64,000 nucleotides of DNA from CANNDT01 sp945876205. Its GTDB lineage: Bacteria > Acidobacteriota > Vicinamibacteria > Vicinamibacterales > UBA2999. The notes under the pieces were generated by a model, which saw only the letters and a list, made by a program, of their open reading frames with translations, had not been told where the DNA came from and ran no database searches. Positions 33,539 through 42,779 of the stretch are shown here, piece by piece (the first letter of the stretch is position 1; the number at the start of each line of letters is the position of its first letter). The stretch covers positions 4,803 to 68,802 of the forward strand of contig CANNDT010000011.1 of the NCBI GenBank assembly GCA_947503365.1, given 5' to 3'. The position numbers and the translations under genes are program-made.

Positions 33539-34910
33539 CCTGCTCGTCATCGGCGGCGGCAACGCCGGCCTCTGCGCCGCGCTGACCGCCCGGCAGGCGG
33601 GCGCGAGCGTCCTCGTCCTGGAGTGCGCGCCGCGTCACTTCCGCGGCGGCAACAGTCGTCACACCAGGAATTTCCGCTGCGCGCACGGCGCGCCGACCGA
33701 CATCCTGACCGAGGCGTACCTCGAGGACGAGTTCTTCAAGGACCTCCTGCGCGTGACGGCCAACCAGACCGACGAGCCGCTGGCGCGCATGGCGATCCAG
33801 CGATCCGCCGGATGTCCCGAGTGGATGCGGCAGTTCGGCGTGCGCTTCCAGGCCTCGCTCCGCGGCACGCTGCACCTGTCGCGGACCAACGCGTTCTTTC
33901 TCGGCGGCGGCAAGGCGCTGCTCAATAGCTATTACGCGGCGGCGGAGCGGCTCGGTGTGGAGATCGAGTACGACGCCGAAGTGGTGGCGCTCGACCTTCG
34001 CGACGGCGAGTTCCAGAGCGCCTCGGTCGTCATCAACAACCAGACACAGATCGTGCGCGCACAGGCGGCGGTCATCGCCGCCGGAGGCTTCGAGGCCAAC
34101 ATCGGCTGGCTGCGCGAGATCTGGGGCGAGGCGGCCGACAACTTCATCGTCCGCGGCACGCCCTACAACACCGGCACGATGTTGAAGTTGATGCTCGACG
34201 CGGGTGCCGAGCCGGTCGCCGACCCGCACGCCTGCCATTCGATTGCGCTCGATGCCCGCTCCCCGAAATTCGACGGCGGCATCGTCACGCGCCTCGACTG
34301 CCTGCCGCTCGGGATCGTCGTGAATGAGCATGCCGAGCGTTTCTACGACGAGGGAGAGGATCTCTGGCCGAAGCGGTACGCCATCTGGGGCAGACTTGTC
34401 GCCGAACAACCCGATCAGATCGCGTATTCGATCTTCGACGCCAAGGTGATGGGCCGGTTCATGCCGTCGGTTTTTCCGGTGATTGAAGCGTCGACGATCG
34501 CCGGCCTCGCGGTCGCGCTCGAATTGCCGCCAGAGAAGCTCGAAGGGACCATCGCCGCGTTCAACCAGGCGGTCACGCCAGGCACGTTCGATCACACGAA
34601 GCTCGATGATTGTCGAACGCTGGGGCTGTCGCCTGAGAAGACGCACTGGGCACAGCGCATCGACACCCCGCCGTTCTTTGCCTATCCGCTTCGCCCGGGG
34701 ATCACCTTCACCTATCTCGGGGTCAAGGTGGACGAGCGCGCGCGCGTCGTGATGAAGAACGGCGAGCCGTTGAAGAACGTCTGCGCTGCCGGCGAGATCA
34801 TGGCGGGCAACATCCTGCGAAAAGGATACCTGGCGGGCATCGGCATGACGATCGGCACGGTGTTCGGCCGCATCGCGGGAGAGGAGGCTGCGCGACATGC
34901 GGTCTCTTGA
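33519..34910 (+). CDS. tcuA: FAD-dependent tricarballylate dehydrogenase TcuA
   Basis: 463 aa flavoprotein of the fumarate reductase/succinate dehydrogenase family. FAD motif [34 protein letters not shown] and a C-terminal [33 protein letters not shown] are those of TcuA, which oxidises tricarballylate to cis-aconitate. It overlaps TctA upstream and TcuB downstream (14 bases), so uptake and oxidation are translated from one mRNA. Confidence 0.93.
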   Translation: MRHQRYDLLVIGGGNAGLCAALTARQAGASVLVLECAPRHFRGGNSRHTRNFRCAHGAPTDILTEAYLEDEFFKDLLRVTANQTDEPLARMAIQRSAGCPEWMRQFGVRFQASLRGTLHLSRTNAFFLGGGKALLNSYYAAAERLGVEIEYDAEVVALDLRDGEFQSASVVINNQTQIVRAQAAVIAAGGFEANIGWLREIWGEAADNFIVRGTPYNTGTMLKLMLDAGAEPVADPHACHSIALDARSPKFDGGIVTRLDCLPLGIVVNEHAERFYDEGEDLWPKRYAIWGRLVAEQPDQIAYSIFDAKVMGRFMPSVFPVIEASTIAGLAVALELPPEKLEGTIAAFNQAVTPGTFDHTKLDDCRTLGLSPEKTHWAQRIDTPPFFAYPLRPGITFTYLGVKVDERARVVMKNGEPLKNVCAAGEIMAGNILRKGYLAGIGMTIGTVFGRIAGEEAARHAVS

Positions 34911-35940
34911 ACTGCTGCGGCAGGGCGAGCACGTGATGACCGTCTGCAATTCCTGCCGCTATTGCGAGCAGTACTGCCCGGTGTTTCCGGCGATGGAAGA
35001 GCGGCTCACGTTCGGCAAGGCCGACATGGCGTACCTGGCCAATCTGTGCCACAACTGCGGCGAGTGTCTCTACGCCTGCCAGTACGCGCCGCCGCACGAG
35101 TTCGGCATCAACGTGCCGAAGACGCTGGCGGAGATTCGCCTGCAGACCTACGAAGACTATTGCTGGCCGCGCTTCCTGGGCGCCGCGTTCCGGCGTCAAG
35201 GCCTGCTGACCGCGCTGAGTCTCGTGGTCTCGCTCACCGCCATCATGCTGCTCGCGCGTGGTGAGGGGACGCCGCCCGACTTCTTCTCGGTCGTTCCCTA
35301 CGAAGTCATGGTCACGCTCTTTGGCGGCGTGTTTCTCTTCGTCATCGTCGCGATGGCGATCGGCGTCGGCCGATTCCGCCGCGAGATCGGGATAGAGCCG
35401 GGTGGTGTGACCAAGGCGCTGCGCGACGTCCTCACGCTTCGCCACCTGCACGGGAGCGGGGTGGACTGTTCGTCCGGCGAAGAGCAGCGCTCCCCGTGGC
35501 GGCGCTGGTTTCACCACTGCACGTTCTACGGCTTCATGTTGTGCTTCGCGTCGACCACGGCGGCCGCTATCTACCATCACGTGTTCGGATTGATCGCGCC
35601 GTACGGCTATACGAGCGTCCCCGTGGTTCTCGGCACCATCGGGGGCGTGGGACTGGTCATCGGTCCGATCGGACTGTTCGGACTACGACGACAACGCGAT
35701 CCGGCGCTCGGGGGGCGCGCGCAGGACGGGCTCGACGAATCATTCATCGCGCTCCTGCTGGTGACGAGCCTCACGGGATTGGCGCTGTTGGTGTTGCGCA
35801 ATGGCGCGCTGATGAGTGTCCTGCTCATCGTGCATCTCGCCAGCGTCCTCGCGCTCTTCCTGACCCTGCCGTACGGAAAATTCGTCCACGGCTTCTACCG
35901 GACGGCAGCGTTGCTGAAATTCTCCTCGCCCAAAGCCTAG
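34897..35940 (+). CDS. tcuB: TcuB iron-sulfur/haem membrane protein
   Basis: 347 aa. Two [4Fe-4S]-type Cys clusters lie near the N-terminus (CNSCRYCEQYCP and CHNCGECLYACQYAPPHEF), followed by about six membrane helices with candidate haem His residues (WFHHCTFYGF, IYHHVFG, YGKFVHGFYR). TcuB reoxidises TcuA flavin and passes electrons to the membrane quinone pool. Length and motifs match TcuB. No TcuR-type LysR regulator is next to the operon. Confidence 0.93.
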   Translation: MRSLELLRQGEHVMTVCNSCRYCEQYCPVFPAMEERLTFGKADMAYLANLCHNCGECLYACQYAPPHEFGINVPKTLAEIRLQTYEDYCWPRFLGAAFRRQGLLTALSLVVSLTAIMLLARGEGTPPDFFSVVPYEVMVTLFGGVFLFVIVAMAIGVGRFRREIGIEPGGVTKALRDVLTLRHLHGSGVDCSSGEEQRSPWRRWFHHCTFYGFMLCFASTTAAAIYHHVFGLIAPYGYTSVPVVLGTIGGVGLVIGPIGLFGLRRQRDPALGGRAQDGLDESFIALLLVTSLTGLALLVLRNGALMSVLLIVHLASVLALFLTLPYGKFVHGFYRTAALLKFSSPKA

Positions 35941-35969
35941 AGCCGAGAGCCTCGGTGTAAGCTGAATGC

Positions 35970-36275
35970 GTGCGCACCTCCGGCGTCTGGTACCGCGCGG
36001 CCATCAGCGCTGAGCAACGTACGTCTGGTTACGTGATGGCGGTGCGCGACCAGTTCGCGGAGGCGATCACCGCGGCGGGCGATCCGGAGGGTGCGTGTCT
36101 CTTTACGACAGGTGAGGAAGACGCGGTCTACTTCTCGCCGGCATCGGTGTCGGCGGTGCCGCACCTGATCGCGCTGCTCGATGCGCAGCCGAGTCCGGCC
36201 CCCGAGCGCGAGGGGGCGTCGCTCCTGGCGGGCACGCAGAAGGATTGGGATCTCCTGCCCCGCACGATTCACTAG
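35970..36275 (+). CDS. small hypothetical protein
   Basis: 101 aa from a GTG, beginning MRTSGVWYRAAISAEQRTSGYV. Contains a helix VRDQFAEAITAAG and the segment DAVYFSPASVSAVPHLIALLDAQPSPAPE. No signal, membrane part or known family. It follows tcuB by 29 bases and may be carried on that transcript, but the coding evidence is modest. Confidence 0.5.
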   Translation: MRTSGVWYRAAISAEQRTSGYVMAVRDQFAEAITAAGDPEGACLFTTGEEDAVYFSPASVSAVPHLIALLDAQPSPAPEREGASLLAGTQKDWDLLPRTIH

Positions 36276-36321
36276 CTCAGTGGATCGGGGAGCCGCCTAG
36301 GTGCAGGCCAGCTGTACCGTA

Positions 36322-36336
36322 GTGAACACTGTTCAC
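36322..36336. promoter_or_regulatory. 15-bp palindromic site upstream of the lipoprotein gene
   Basis: GTGAACACTGTTCAC is a perfect 7-bp inverted repeat around one central base, located 44 bases before the lipoprotein start in an otherwise empty 100-base gap. Its size and form fit a dimeric regulator site; which regulator binds is not known. Confidence 0.5.
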
Positions 36337-36379
36337 AACAGCACACATGAGATTGGCTCGAGCGGTCAAGATGAAGCCA

Positions 36380-37072
36380 ATGAAAAAAGTATTGTTTACG
36401 ATTCTCGGCGTCTCGATGCTCGTGACCGCCTGCAGCACCACGTCGGCCGACAACGAAGCCGTTGCTGCTGACGATGGAGCGGTGAACGGCGTGAAGCCGA
36501 AGGCGGCACAGTCGCGGCCGGCCGCCGCGAGGAAGCCGGCGACACCGCGTTTCCGCGAAGTGACGATTCCGTCGGGCACCTCGCTTCGACTGAGCCTCAC
36601 CAGCGCGGTCGCATCGGATACGAGCCAGGTCGAAGATACGGTCAGCGCGGAGCTCATTCAGGCCGTGCAGATCGACGGCCGCGACGTGGTGCCTGCGGGC
36701 GCCACCGTGGTTGGCAACGTCACGCAGGCCGACGACTCCGGGCGCGTCAAGGGACGCGCACAGGTGGCCTTCCGCTTCAACACCTTGAACACCGGCGGCG
36801 ATCGCTACGACATGCAGACCGAGTCGGTCTCGCGCATGGCGCCGGCAACCAAGGGTGAGGACGCCACCAAGATCGGCATTGGCGCGGGCGCCGGCGCGAT
36901 CATCGGCGGCCTGCTCGGTGGCAAGGACGGCGCGGCCAAGGGCGCGGCCGTCGGCGGCGGCGCCGGCACCGGCGTCGTGCTCGCGACCAAGGGCAAGGAA
37001 ATGCGCCTGGCACCCGGTGCGGACGTCTCGACCACGTTGACCGCGCCATTGACGGTGCGCATCAAGCTCTAG
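36380..37072 (+). CDS. glycine-zipper lipoprotein
   Basis: 230 aa from the ATG at 36380 (MKKVLFTILGVSMLVTACS); earlier in-frame ATGs at 36347 and 36371 are possible. The lipobox LVTAC gives a lipidated Cys near residue 18. A Pro/Ala linker leads to a beta region (TIPSGTSLRLSLTSAVASDTS, VPAGATVVGNVTQ) and then a membrane-spanning glycine zipper (GIGAGAGAIIGGLLGG, GAAVGGGAGTGVVLATKG). The beta part resembles outer-membrane/TrbI-like stability proteins. It is probably an envelope stress or integrity lipoprotein, followed by a strong terminator hairpin. Confidence 0.8.
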   Translation: MKKVLFTILGVSMLVTACSTTSADNEAVAADDGAVNGVKPKAAQSRPAAARKPATPRFREVTIPSGTSLRLSLTSAVASDTSQVEDTVSAELIQAVQIDGRDVVPAGATVVGNVTQADDSGRVKGRAQVAFRFNTLNTGGDRYDMQTESVSRMAPATKGEDATKIGIGAGAGAIIGGLLGGKDGAAKGAAVGGGAGTGVVLATKGKEMRLAPGADVSTTLTAPLTVRIKL

Positions 37073-37089
37073 CTGATTCGGGCAATCAC

Positions 37090-37118
37090 GGGCCAAAGGC
37101 TGTAAATGCCTTTGGCCC
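37090..37118 (+). terminator. terminator hairpin
   Basis: GGGCCAAAGG (37090-37099), a 9-base loop and CCTTTGGCCC (37109-37118) form a perfect 10-bp stem 18 bases after the lipoprotein stop, followed by a weak pyrimidine tract CTTCCCTCT. Confidence 0.72.
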
Positions 37119-37145
37119 CTTCCCTCTAGCCAGCTCAGCATTTTG

Positions 37146-37160
37146 ACGTCCTTTGGACGT
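37146..37160. promoter_or_regulatory. inverted repeat in the promoter of the Crp/Fnr gene
   Basis: ACGTCC-TTT-GGACGT is a perfect inverted repeat that overlaps TTGACG and lies just before CATAAT, 18 bases upstream of the start codon. It is suitable for autoregulation or another repressor. Confidence 0.45.
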
Positions 37161-37177
37161 GACATAATCCGCTGAGC

Positions 37178-37858
37178 ATGCCGCCGAAGAAAACCGCGAA
37201 GGTGGCCACCCTCGCTCAACCGATCCCGCCCTTCGAACTGAAGAAGTTCATCGATTCAGCCGGCATCAAGCGAAAAATAACCAAGTATCCGCGGTCCGCG
37301 GTTGTATTCGCCCAGGGTGATCCTGCGACCGACGTGTTCTACGTCCAGCTCGGCAGCATCAAGCTCTCAGTGCTCTCGCGGACCGGGAAGGAAGCGGTCG
37401 TGGCGATTCTTGGCCCCGGCGACTTCTTCGGTGAGGGCTGTCTCGCCGGACAGGCGCGGCGCATGGCCTCCGCCTCGGTGCTCAGCGCGAGCACGATCCT
37501 GGTCATCGAGAAGCCGCAAATGCTCGAAATGCTCCACGAGGAGCCGGCGCTCGCCGACCGGTTCCTGACCCACATGCTCGCGCGCAACATCCGGATCGAG
37601 GAAGACCTGGTCGATCAGCTATTCAACTCGAGCGAAAAGCGGCTTGCGCGCGCGCTGTTGCTCCTGGCGCGCTACGGCAAGGAGGATCAGCCGCTGCGCC
37701 TGCCCAAGCTGTCGCAGGAGACGCTGGCTGAGATGGTCGGGACGACCCGCTCGCGCGTGAACTTCTTCATGAACAAGTTCCGCGAGCTCGGATTCATCGA
37801 ATACAACGGCGACATCAAGGTCAACAGCTCGCTTCTGACCGTCGTTCTCCACGATTAG
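37178..37858 (+). CDS. Crp/Fnr family regulator
   Basis: 226 aa. The cyclic-nucleotide-binding-type beta-roll covers residues 30-145 (AVVFAQGDPATDVFYVQLGSIKLSVLSRTGKEAVVAILGPGDFFGEGCLAGQ), followed by a long dimer helix and a winged helix (LSQETLAEMVGTTRSRVNFFMNKFRELGFIEY). There are no Cys residues arranged as in FNR, so it is not an oxygen-sensing iron-sulfur type. A second paralogue of the same subgroup is at 42776-43471. It precedes the Hpt-REC-REC gene by 56 bases. Confidence 0.9.
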   Translation: MPPKKTAKVATLAQPIPPFELKKFIDSAGIKRKITKYPRSAVVFAQGDPATDVFYVQLGSIKLSVLSRTGKEAVVAILGPGDFFGEGCLAGQARRMASASVLSASTILVIEKPQMLEMLHEEPALADRFLTHMLARNIRIEEDLVDQLFNSSEKRLARALLLLARYGKEDQPLRLPKLSQETLAEMVGTTRSRVNFFMNKFRELGFIEYNGDIKVNSSLLTVVLHD

Positions 37859-37914
37859 AGCTGTGCAATGAGGGACACGGCAAGCCGTCGTGCCCACATA
37901 TAGTTAGACCAGCC

Positions 37915-39090
37915 ATGAGTGCGGCCCTCCAGCGGGTACTGGACGAGACGCGACAGCGTTTTGTCGACAGCTTCGACGCCCAGTTGGCTTCAATCCGCGC
38001 CCTAATTGAACAGGTGGACAGCCTGGGCACGAGCGGCGCTGTCGCTGAGCTGACGCACGTTGCGCATCGGTTGGCCGGACTCGCCGGCACCATCGGCTTT
38101 CCAACCATCAGCGCCCGCGCCTCCGACCTTGAACGGATGATGGACAGCGTCTCCGGTGGAGCGTTCGATGTCGCGCTCGCGCGTGACGTCGTGGTCAGGC
38201 TGGGGGACGCCTTCACCAAGGATCTCGCGAGTCCCCCCGTCTGGATGCTGCCGGTGGTCCCTGCGGCGGCCGTGCCTGGTGCGACGATCCTGGTGGCCGA
38301 AGACGAGGCCGATCAGCGCACGATCGTCACCACAACGCTCGAACGGGGGGGATACGTGCCGGTGGCCGTCGTCTCGGGCGATCTCGTTCTCTCTGTCGCG
38401 CGCGCCCAGCGGCCCTCGCTCATCCTGCTCGATATCGCGATGCCCGGGCTCGACGGATTCTCGGTGTGCCGGCGGCTCAAGGCCGACCCCGATCTCGCGG
38501 CAATTCCAGTGATCTTCATGTCGACCGGCGCGAATCTCGACGACAAGCTGACCGGCCTGTCGATGGGCGCCGAGGAATTCCTCATCAAGCCCATCGACCT
38601 GCGCGAGCTCGTGCTGAGAATCGAGCACCTGCTCAAGCGATGTTCGCCCGGGCCGCCGGTCGAGACGCCTGCCGCAGCTCCGGGAGCGGTTCCGGCAGCG
38701 GCGCCCGCGGCAGCGCCCGAGGCCTCGGAGGTCCGCACCATCGTGCTGGCCGACGACGACCCCGATGTGTCGCGGATTGTCGATTCGCAGGCACGCGGCG
38801 CCGGCTACAAGACGGTGCTGGCCTTTGATGGTGAGCAGACGCTCGCCGCCGTGCGCACGCATGCACCCGACGCGCTCGTGCTCGACCTGATGATGCCGAA
38901 GCTGAATGGGTTCGACGTGCTGACGCAGATTCACGAGGGCCCCGCGCCGCGGCCTCGAATCATCGTGCTGTCGGCACGCGGCCGCGAGCAGGATGTGATG
39001 CGCGCGTTCGACCTCGGCGCCGACGACTACATGACCAAGCCATTCAATCCGCAGGAGCTCATGGCGCGTCTCGCCCGGCTGCTCAAGTAG
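37915..39090 (+). CDS. Hpt-REC-REC phosphorelay protein
   Basis: 391 aa. An N-terminal histidine phosphotransfer domain has the motif HVAHRLAGLAGTIGF (His51). Two receivers follow: residues about 120-240 (VAEDEADQ, LILLDIAMPGLDGF, FLIKPIDL) and about 275-391 (LADDDPDV, LVLDLMMPKLNGFDV, YMTKPFNPQEL), joined by an Ala/Pro linker. There is no DNA-binding output. Such a protein can serve as a phosphate hub between kinases and regulators, possibly with the kinase/REC operon at 40705-42779. Confidence 0.88.
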   Translation: MSAALQRVLDETRQRFVDSFDAQLASIRALIEQVDSLGTSGAVAELTHVAHRLAGLAGTIGFPTISARASDLERMMDSVSGGAFDVALARDVVVRLGDAFTKDLASPPVWMLPVVPAAAVPGATILVAEDEADQRTIVTTTLERGGYVPVAVVSGDLVLSVARAQRPSLILLDIAMPGLDGFSVCRRLKADPDLAAIPVIFMSTGANLDDKLTGLSMGAEEFLIKPIDLRELVLRIEHLLKRCSPGPPVETPAAAPGAVPAAAPAAAPEASEVRTIVLADDDPDVSRIVDSQARGAGYKTVLAFDGEQTLAAVRTHAPDALVLDLMMPKLNGFDVLTQIHEGPAPRPRIIVLSARGREQDVMRAFDLGADDYMTKPFNPQELMARLARLLK

Positions 39091-39112
39091 ATGCGCGCAT
39101 GAATCCCGGCTG

Positions 39113-39370
39113 TTCTCCGTCGGACTGGCGAAGCTGACATCAGGCCATTTCCAGCTGAACAGCTGCGAGCATCCCGCTGGCAAGTGCAGGCACGGCGGGT
39201 TCGGTTGCGCGGGCATCAACAAGGACAGCGAGCTGCAGCCCGGTTTCGATGAGGCGCGGCACCTGGCGGTGATTGCCACGAAGAAGTACGTGCAGGAATT
39301 GCTGAGCCGGGCGGACGTTCGCCAGAATCCCGAAACCGTGTCCCGGTTCCTGAACGATCCCCGCACCTGA
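39113..39370 (+). pseudogene. 3' fragment of an unidentified gene
   Basis: An open 85-codon frame without a start ends at TGA 39368. It reads SVGLAKLTSGHFQLNSCEHP, then CRHGGFGCAGI and DEARHLAVIATKKYVQELLSRADV, with a cluster of Cys and plausible helical structure. It begins right after the preceding stop and looks like the C-terminal remnant of a lost gene; the family is not recognised. Confidence 0.35.
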
Positions 39371-39377
39371 CGCGGCC

Positions 39378-39543
39378 CTATCGCGGCGCAGGCGCCGGTG
39401 AGACACGGTTCGTCGAGCCGGCCGGGTCATCCGACAGGTCGTAGAAATAATCCGTGTAGTTCACGCCGTCCGCGATGTACAGCCATCGCCCGTTTCCGCG
39501 CAGGATGCCGTACACGGGGCGACGTGTGCGGCCCGCGTCACGG
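39378..39543 (-). pseudogene. C-terminal fragment of a sulfatase-like gene
   Basis: On the minus strand the codons read VYGILRGNGRWLYIADGV, then NYTDYFYDLSDDPAGSTNRV, before TAG. This is the characteristic tail of alkaline-phosphatase-superfamily sulfatases (YDL..DP.E..N). The catalytic N-terminal part is absent; upstream on the same strand is a TPR gene. Confidence 0.5.
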
Positions 39544-39870
39544 TGTGCCTGCCGGCGCCGACACTCGCGTCATCCGCGCCTGCGCTTCCGCGACCATGCC
39601 GAGGGCGCTGTGAAAGTCGGTATATGCGGGCGCGAGCTTCACGCCACGTTCGAGCGGCTTCCTCGCCTCGACGAAGTTGCCTTCCCGCTGATAACTGAGG
39701 CCCACGAGGAGCAGCAGGTCCACGTTGTCGGGATGGGAGGCGATCCTCTCCGCGGTCGACTCGCGCGCCTCATTTAACTCGGTGGGGTCGGCCGGCGGAG
39801 GGAACATCGCCCATGCGTAGAAGAGCAGCAGGCACACTGAACCGGCGGTCCGGAGAATCGACGCCCTCAT
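39538..39870 (-). CDS. short TPR-like membrane-anchored protein
   Basis: 110 aa from ATG 39870. An N-terminal hydrophobic segment (TAGSVCLLLFYAWAMFPPP) is followed by a TPR-like helix pair (DPTELNEARESTAERIASHPDNVDLLLLVGLSYQREGNFVEARKPLERGVKLAPAYTDFHSALG). The last residues run into the sulfatase fragment region, and the whole lies in a decayed locus with a broken YaiO gene, so it may itself be truncated. Confidence 0.55.
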   Translation of the reverse strand: MRASILRTAGSVCLLLFYAWAMFPPPADPTELNEARESTAERIASHPDNVDLLLLVGLSYQREGNFVEARKPLERGVKLAPAYTDFHSALGMVAEAQARMTRVSAPAGTP

Positions 39871-39886
39871 GTCAGGCGCGTCGATC

Positions 39887-40588
39887 TTAGAACCTGACGC
39901 CGAGCGAGGTTGAGACGGAGTACTGCCGAAGGGCGCGCCGCTCGACGCGGTCTTCGCGGCTGTAGGCACTCCTCACTCCGATCTCGAGGCGCCGTCGCAC
40001 GACCAACGCCGCCTCGGCGGCGACCACGTCAGAGGCGAGCACCTCGAAGTCGTCGATATTGCGGACCTCCTCGCGCCACCCGCCGCGCCCGTAGCGCAGG
40101 CCGGCGAACGCGCCCGCCTCGCCGAAGTAGCGGCGGAACGAGCCGTGATAGGAGCGCGATGTGCCGGCCGGCCTGGGCGTGATGTAGGTCCGCCCGGTGA
40201 ACAGCCAGGCGCCGTAGTACTTGCTGAGAGAACCGGTGTAGATCTTCACGCCGCTGCCGAACCCGAGCTTGCGGAATCCCGCCGATCCCTCGAACCCGCC
40301 CCCGAGGCTCTGATTGAGATCGACGGCATAGCGGTACACGGGAAAGAGCACGGCGTCAGGCGATTACGCGCCCGCGAGGTAGGCGTAGGTGCCGGGCCTG
40401 ATGCGCGGGTACATCTCCACTTCGAACTGATCGTCCTCGAGTCCGAATCGCCGTGCGCGGACGCCGGTGATGCTGATCGATCCGATCGGCGTCGCCCGCG
40501 AGAGGGTGACATCCGCGTCGCGCCACCCGACGCGGCGATCGCTGAAGCCCTGGTAGGAGGCGCCTGCCTTGATCTGCCAGACACGCAA
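39887..40588 (-). pseudogene. YaiO-type outer-membrane beta-barrel gene, broken by a stop codon
   Basis: Two halves lie in the same frame: 40588-40367 (IKAGASYQGFSDRRVGWRDAD..., RIRPGTYAYLAGA) and 40363-39887 (SPDAVLFPVYRYAVDLNQSLGGGFEGSAGFRKL..., STSLGVRF). They are separated only by TAA at 40366-40364, where relatives have Tyr, so a single TAC to TAA change broke the gene. The barrel ends in aromatic VRF. The N-terminal domain is also missing, replaced by the glycosyltransferase fragment. YaiO proteins accompany exopolysaccharide genes. Confidence 0.68.
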
Positions 40589-40721
40589 CGGCGTGCTGGA
40601 GAACTTCGGCTATCGCCAGCTGGCCACCTGGTGGCGAGTCGTCGGTGTGATCGACTACGTCCGGGGCAAGGAGGGGTGGGGCGCGATGAAGCGGAAGGGG
40701 TTTGCTACGGAGGCCCCTTGA
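40585..40721 (+). pseudogene. C-terminal fragment of a family 2 glycosyltransferase
   Basis: Plus-strand codons read NGVLENFGYRQLATWWRV, then [18 protein letters not shown], and end TEAP before TGA 40719. The YRQLATWWR...[10 protein letters not shown] tail is typical of membrane glycosyltransferases of exopolysaccharide clusters. Everything before it is missing. It overlaps the end of the converging REC gene by 17 bases. Confidence 0.55.
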
Positions 40722-41076
40722 GAAGCGCGCGGACCTCGTCCGAAAGCGTCCGCGGATCGAATGGCTTGAGCAGCACGCCGGCCGCGCCGAGCCCCATCAT
40801 CCGGTCCATCTCGGCCCCGACCGCCTTGCACGACAGAAAAATCACCGGTGTCGTCGCGGTCGCCGGGTCCGAGCGGAGGGCCTTCAACGTCTCCGACCCG
40901 TCCATCAGCGGCATCATCATGTCGAGCAGGATGACGTCGGGATGTTCCTCCCGTGCTTTCCGCACGCCCTCGGCGCCGCCAGGCGCGTCGATCACCTCCA
41001 TGCCGCCCACGCGCCCGAGGCTCATGCCCGCAATCAACCGGATGTCGTCGTCGTCGTCGATGATCAGCACCTTCAT
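40705..41076 (-). CDS. single-domain response regulator
   Basis: 123 aa receiver: [12 protein letters not shown], phospho-Asp in [12 protein letters not shown], Ser in FLSCKAVG and Lys in [10 protein letters not shown]. No output domain. Its ATG overlaps the kinase stop (ATGA), so it is the third gene of a coupled Crp-kinase-REC set and the likely phosphate acceptor. Confidence 0.88.
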   Translation of the reverse strand: MKVLIIDDDDDIRLIAGMSLGRVGGMEVIDAPGGAEGVRKAREEHPDVILLDMMMPLMDGSETLKALRSDPATATTPVIFLSCKAVGAEMDRMMGLGAAGVLLKPFDPRTLSDEVRALLKGPP

Positions 41077-42779
41077 GGACGTTTCACCATCTGTGCGAAG
41101 ACCCTGGCGGACGGCGCCAGCCTGAACCAGAAGGTGCTGCCCTTGCCTTCCTCGCTGTCGACGCCGATCGTGCCGCCGTGCTGCTCGACGATCGATTTGC
41201 AGATCGCCAGCCCGAGCCCCGTTCCGCCTTTCTCACGCGCGTCCGAGGTTTCGACCTGCCGGAACCGCTCGAAAATCGCCCGTTGAAAATTGGCGGGTAC
41301 GCCGCGGCCGTGGTCGGTCACGCGGAATTCGACCCACCCGTCGCGCGGCTCGACGCCGATCGTGACCACACCACCAGATGGTGAGAACTTGACGGCGTTC
41401 GACAGGAGATTCACCAGTACCTGGACGATGCGATCGGCGTCGGCCCAGATCACCGCCGCGACCTCGGGGGCCTCGACGGTGACGCCGTGCTTCTGTCCGA
41501 AGGTCGCCAGCGAGTCCATGGCCCGGCGGAGGACCGCCTCGACGGGGACTGGCGCGAACTGCAGCTCGATCTTTCCGGTCTCGAGCCGCTCGAGGTCGAG
41601 GATGTCGTTGATCAGCACCATCAGGCGCACGGCGTTGCGTTCGGCGATCGCGACGACCTCGACCACTTCGTCGGAGAGCACGCCCACGGCGCCCGAGGCC
41701 AGCAGGCCGAGCGACCCTCTGATGGAGGTGAGCGGCGTGCGCAGCTCGTGGCTCACGGTCGAGAGAAAATCATTCTTCAGCCGTTCGACCTCCTCCAGCC
41801 GTTCGACCGTCTTTTCGGCCACCGACTTGGCGTTTTCCAGCTCGACGTTCTTCTCCTGCAGCATCTGCTCGATCTGCTTGCGCTCGGTGATGTCGCGCGC
41901 TGCCGCGAACACGCCCTGCAGCGTCCGGTCGCGGTCGTAGAAGGTCGTGGCGTTGTAGGAGACGACGGTGGTCTTGCCGTCCCTGGCGCGGGCGGTGAGC
42001 TCGTAGTTGGTGACCCGTTTGCCGCGCAACACCAGCTTGATGCCGGCCTCGGCCCGATCGGGCTCGGTAAAGTAGTTCTTGAACGGCGCGCCGATGAGCT
42101 CGTCCCGGGTGCAGCCGGTGAGCGCCTCCATCTGCCGGTTGACGTCGGTGATGATCCCGGCCGGGTCGGTCGCCATCAACGCGTCGATGTCGGATTCGAT
42201 CAACGACCGGGTGTAGAACTGCTGGTCCCGCAGGCGCTGATCGAGCTTCTGCTGCTCGGCTTCTACCCGCTTGCGCGCGGTGTTGTCGGTGCCGATCAGG
42301 AGGTAGCCGATGATGCTGTCCTGGTCGTCGCGCAGTGCCGTCACCGAGACGATCGCCGGGAAGTGACTCCCGTCCTTGCGGATGTAAGTGAGCTCGTAGA
42401 TGTCTTCGATCCCGCGCGACGCCTTGAAAACCAGCGCCTCGAATCCCGGGGTGATGGTCGCGGAGAACTCGACGCTCAATTCCTCTGCGCGCGCGATCAG
42501 CTCGTGCGAATCGGAGATGTCCGCCGGCGTGATCTTGTTCAACACGTCGGCCGCGGTGTAGCCGAGCATGCGCTCCGCCCCGACGTTGAAGATCTGGATG
42601 ACGCCCTTGTCGTCGGTGGCGATGCTGGAGAAGTTGGCGCTGTTGAAGATCGCGTTCTGCAGCGCGTCCGTCTTGATCCGCGTCTGCTGACGGTGAACCT
42701 CGGCCACCCCGTCCGGGGCGCCGGTCGCCGGGTCGGTACTCCTGGAGTTAGCGGTACGCGCGAAGATGCGGCCGATCAT
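41073..42779 (-). CDS. PAS-domain sensor histidine kinase
   Basis: 568 aa from ATG 42779. Two PAS domains (about residues 50-170, with [21 protein letters not shown]; and about 190-300, with [10 protein letters not shown]) precede a short coiled coil ([32 protein letters not shown]), HisKA ([15 protein letters not shown]) and HATPase ([32 protein letters not shown]). No membrane segments. The start overlaps the Crp/Fnr stop and the end overlaps the REC start, both as ATGA. A frame open far upstream is a shadow inside the Crp gene. Confidence 0.92.
   Translation of the reverse strand: MIGRIFARTANSRSTDPATGAPDGVAEVHRQQTRIKTDALQNAIFNSANFSSIATDDKGVIQIFNVGAERMLGYTAADVLNKITPADISDSHELIARAEELSVEFSATITPGFEALVFKASRGIEDIYELTYIRKDGSHFPAIVSVTALRDDQDSIIGYLLIGTDNTARKRVEAEQQKLDQRLRDQQFYTRSLIESDIDALMATDPAGIITDVNRQMEALTGCTRDELIGAPFKNYFTEPDRAEAGIKLVLRGKRVTNYELTARARDGKTTVVSYNATTFYDRDRTLQGVFAAARDITERKQIEQMLQEKNVELENAKSVAEKTVERLEEVERLKNDFLSTVSHELRTPLTSIRGSLGLLASGAVGVLSDEVVEVVAIAERNAVRLMVLINDILDLERLETGKIELQFAPVPVEAVLRRAMDSLATFGQKHGVTVEAPEVAAVIWADADRIVQVLVNLLSNAVKFSPSGGVVTIGVEPRDGWVEFRVTDHGRGVPANFQRAIFERFRQVETSDAREKGGTGLGLAICKSIVEQHGGTIGVDSEEGKGSTFWFRLAPSARVFAQMVKRP

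Noticed and set aside
39140..39430. Minus-strand frame over the fragment at 39113-39370
   Set aside because: No start signal or homologous features; the plus-strand fragment has more protein-like composition.
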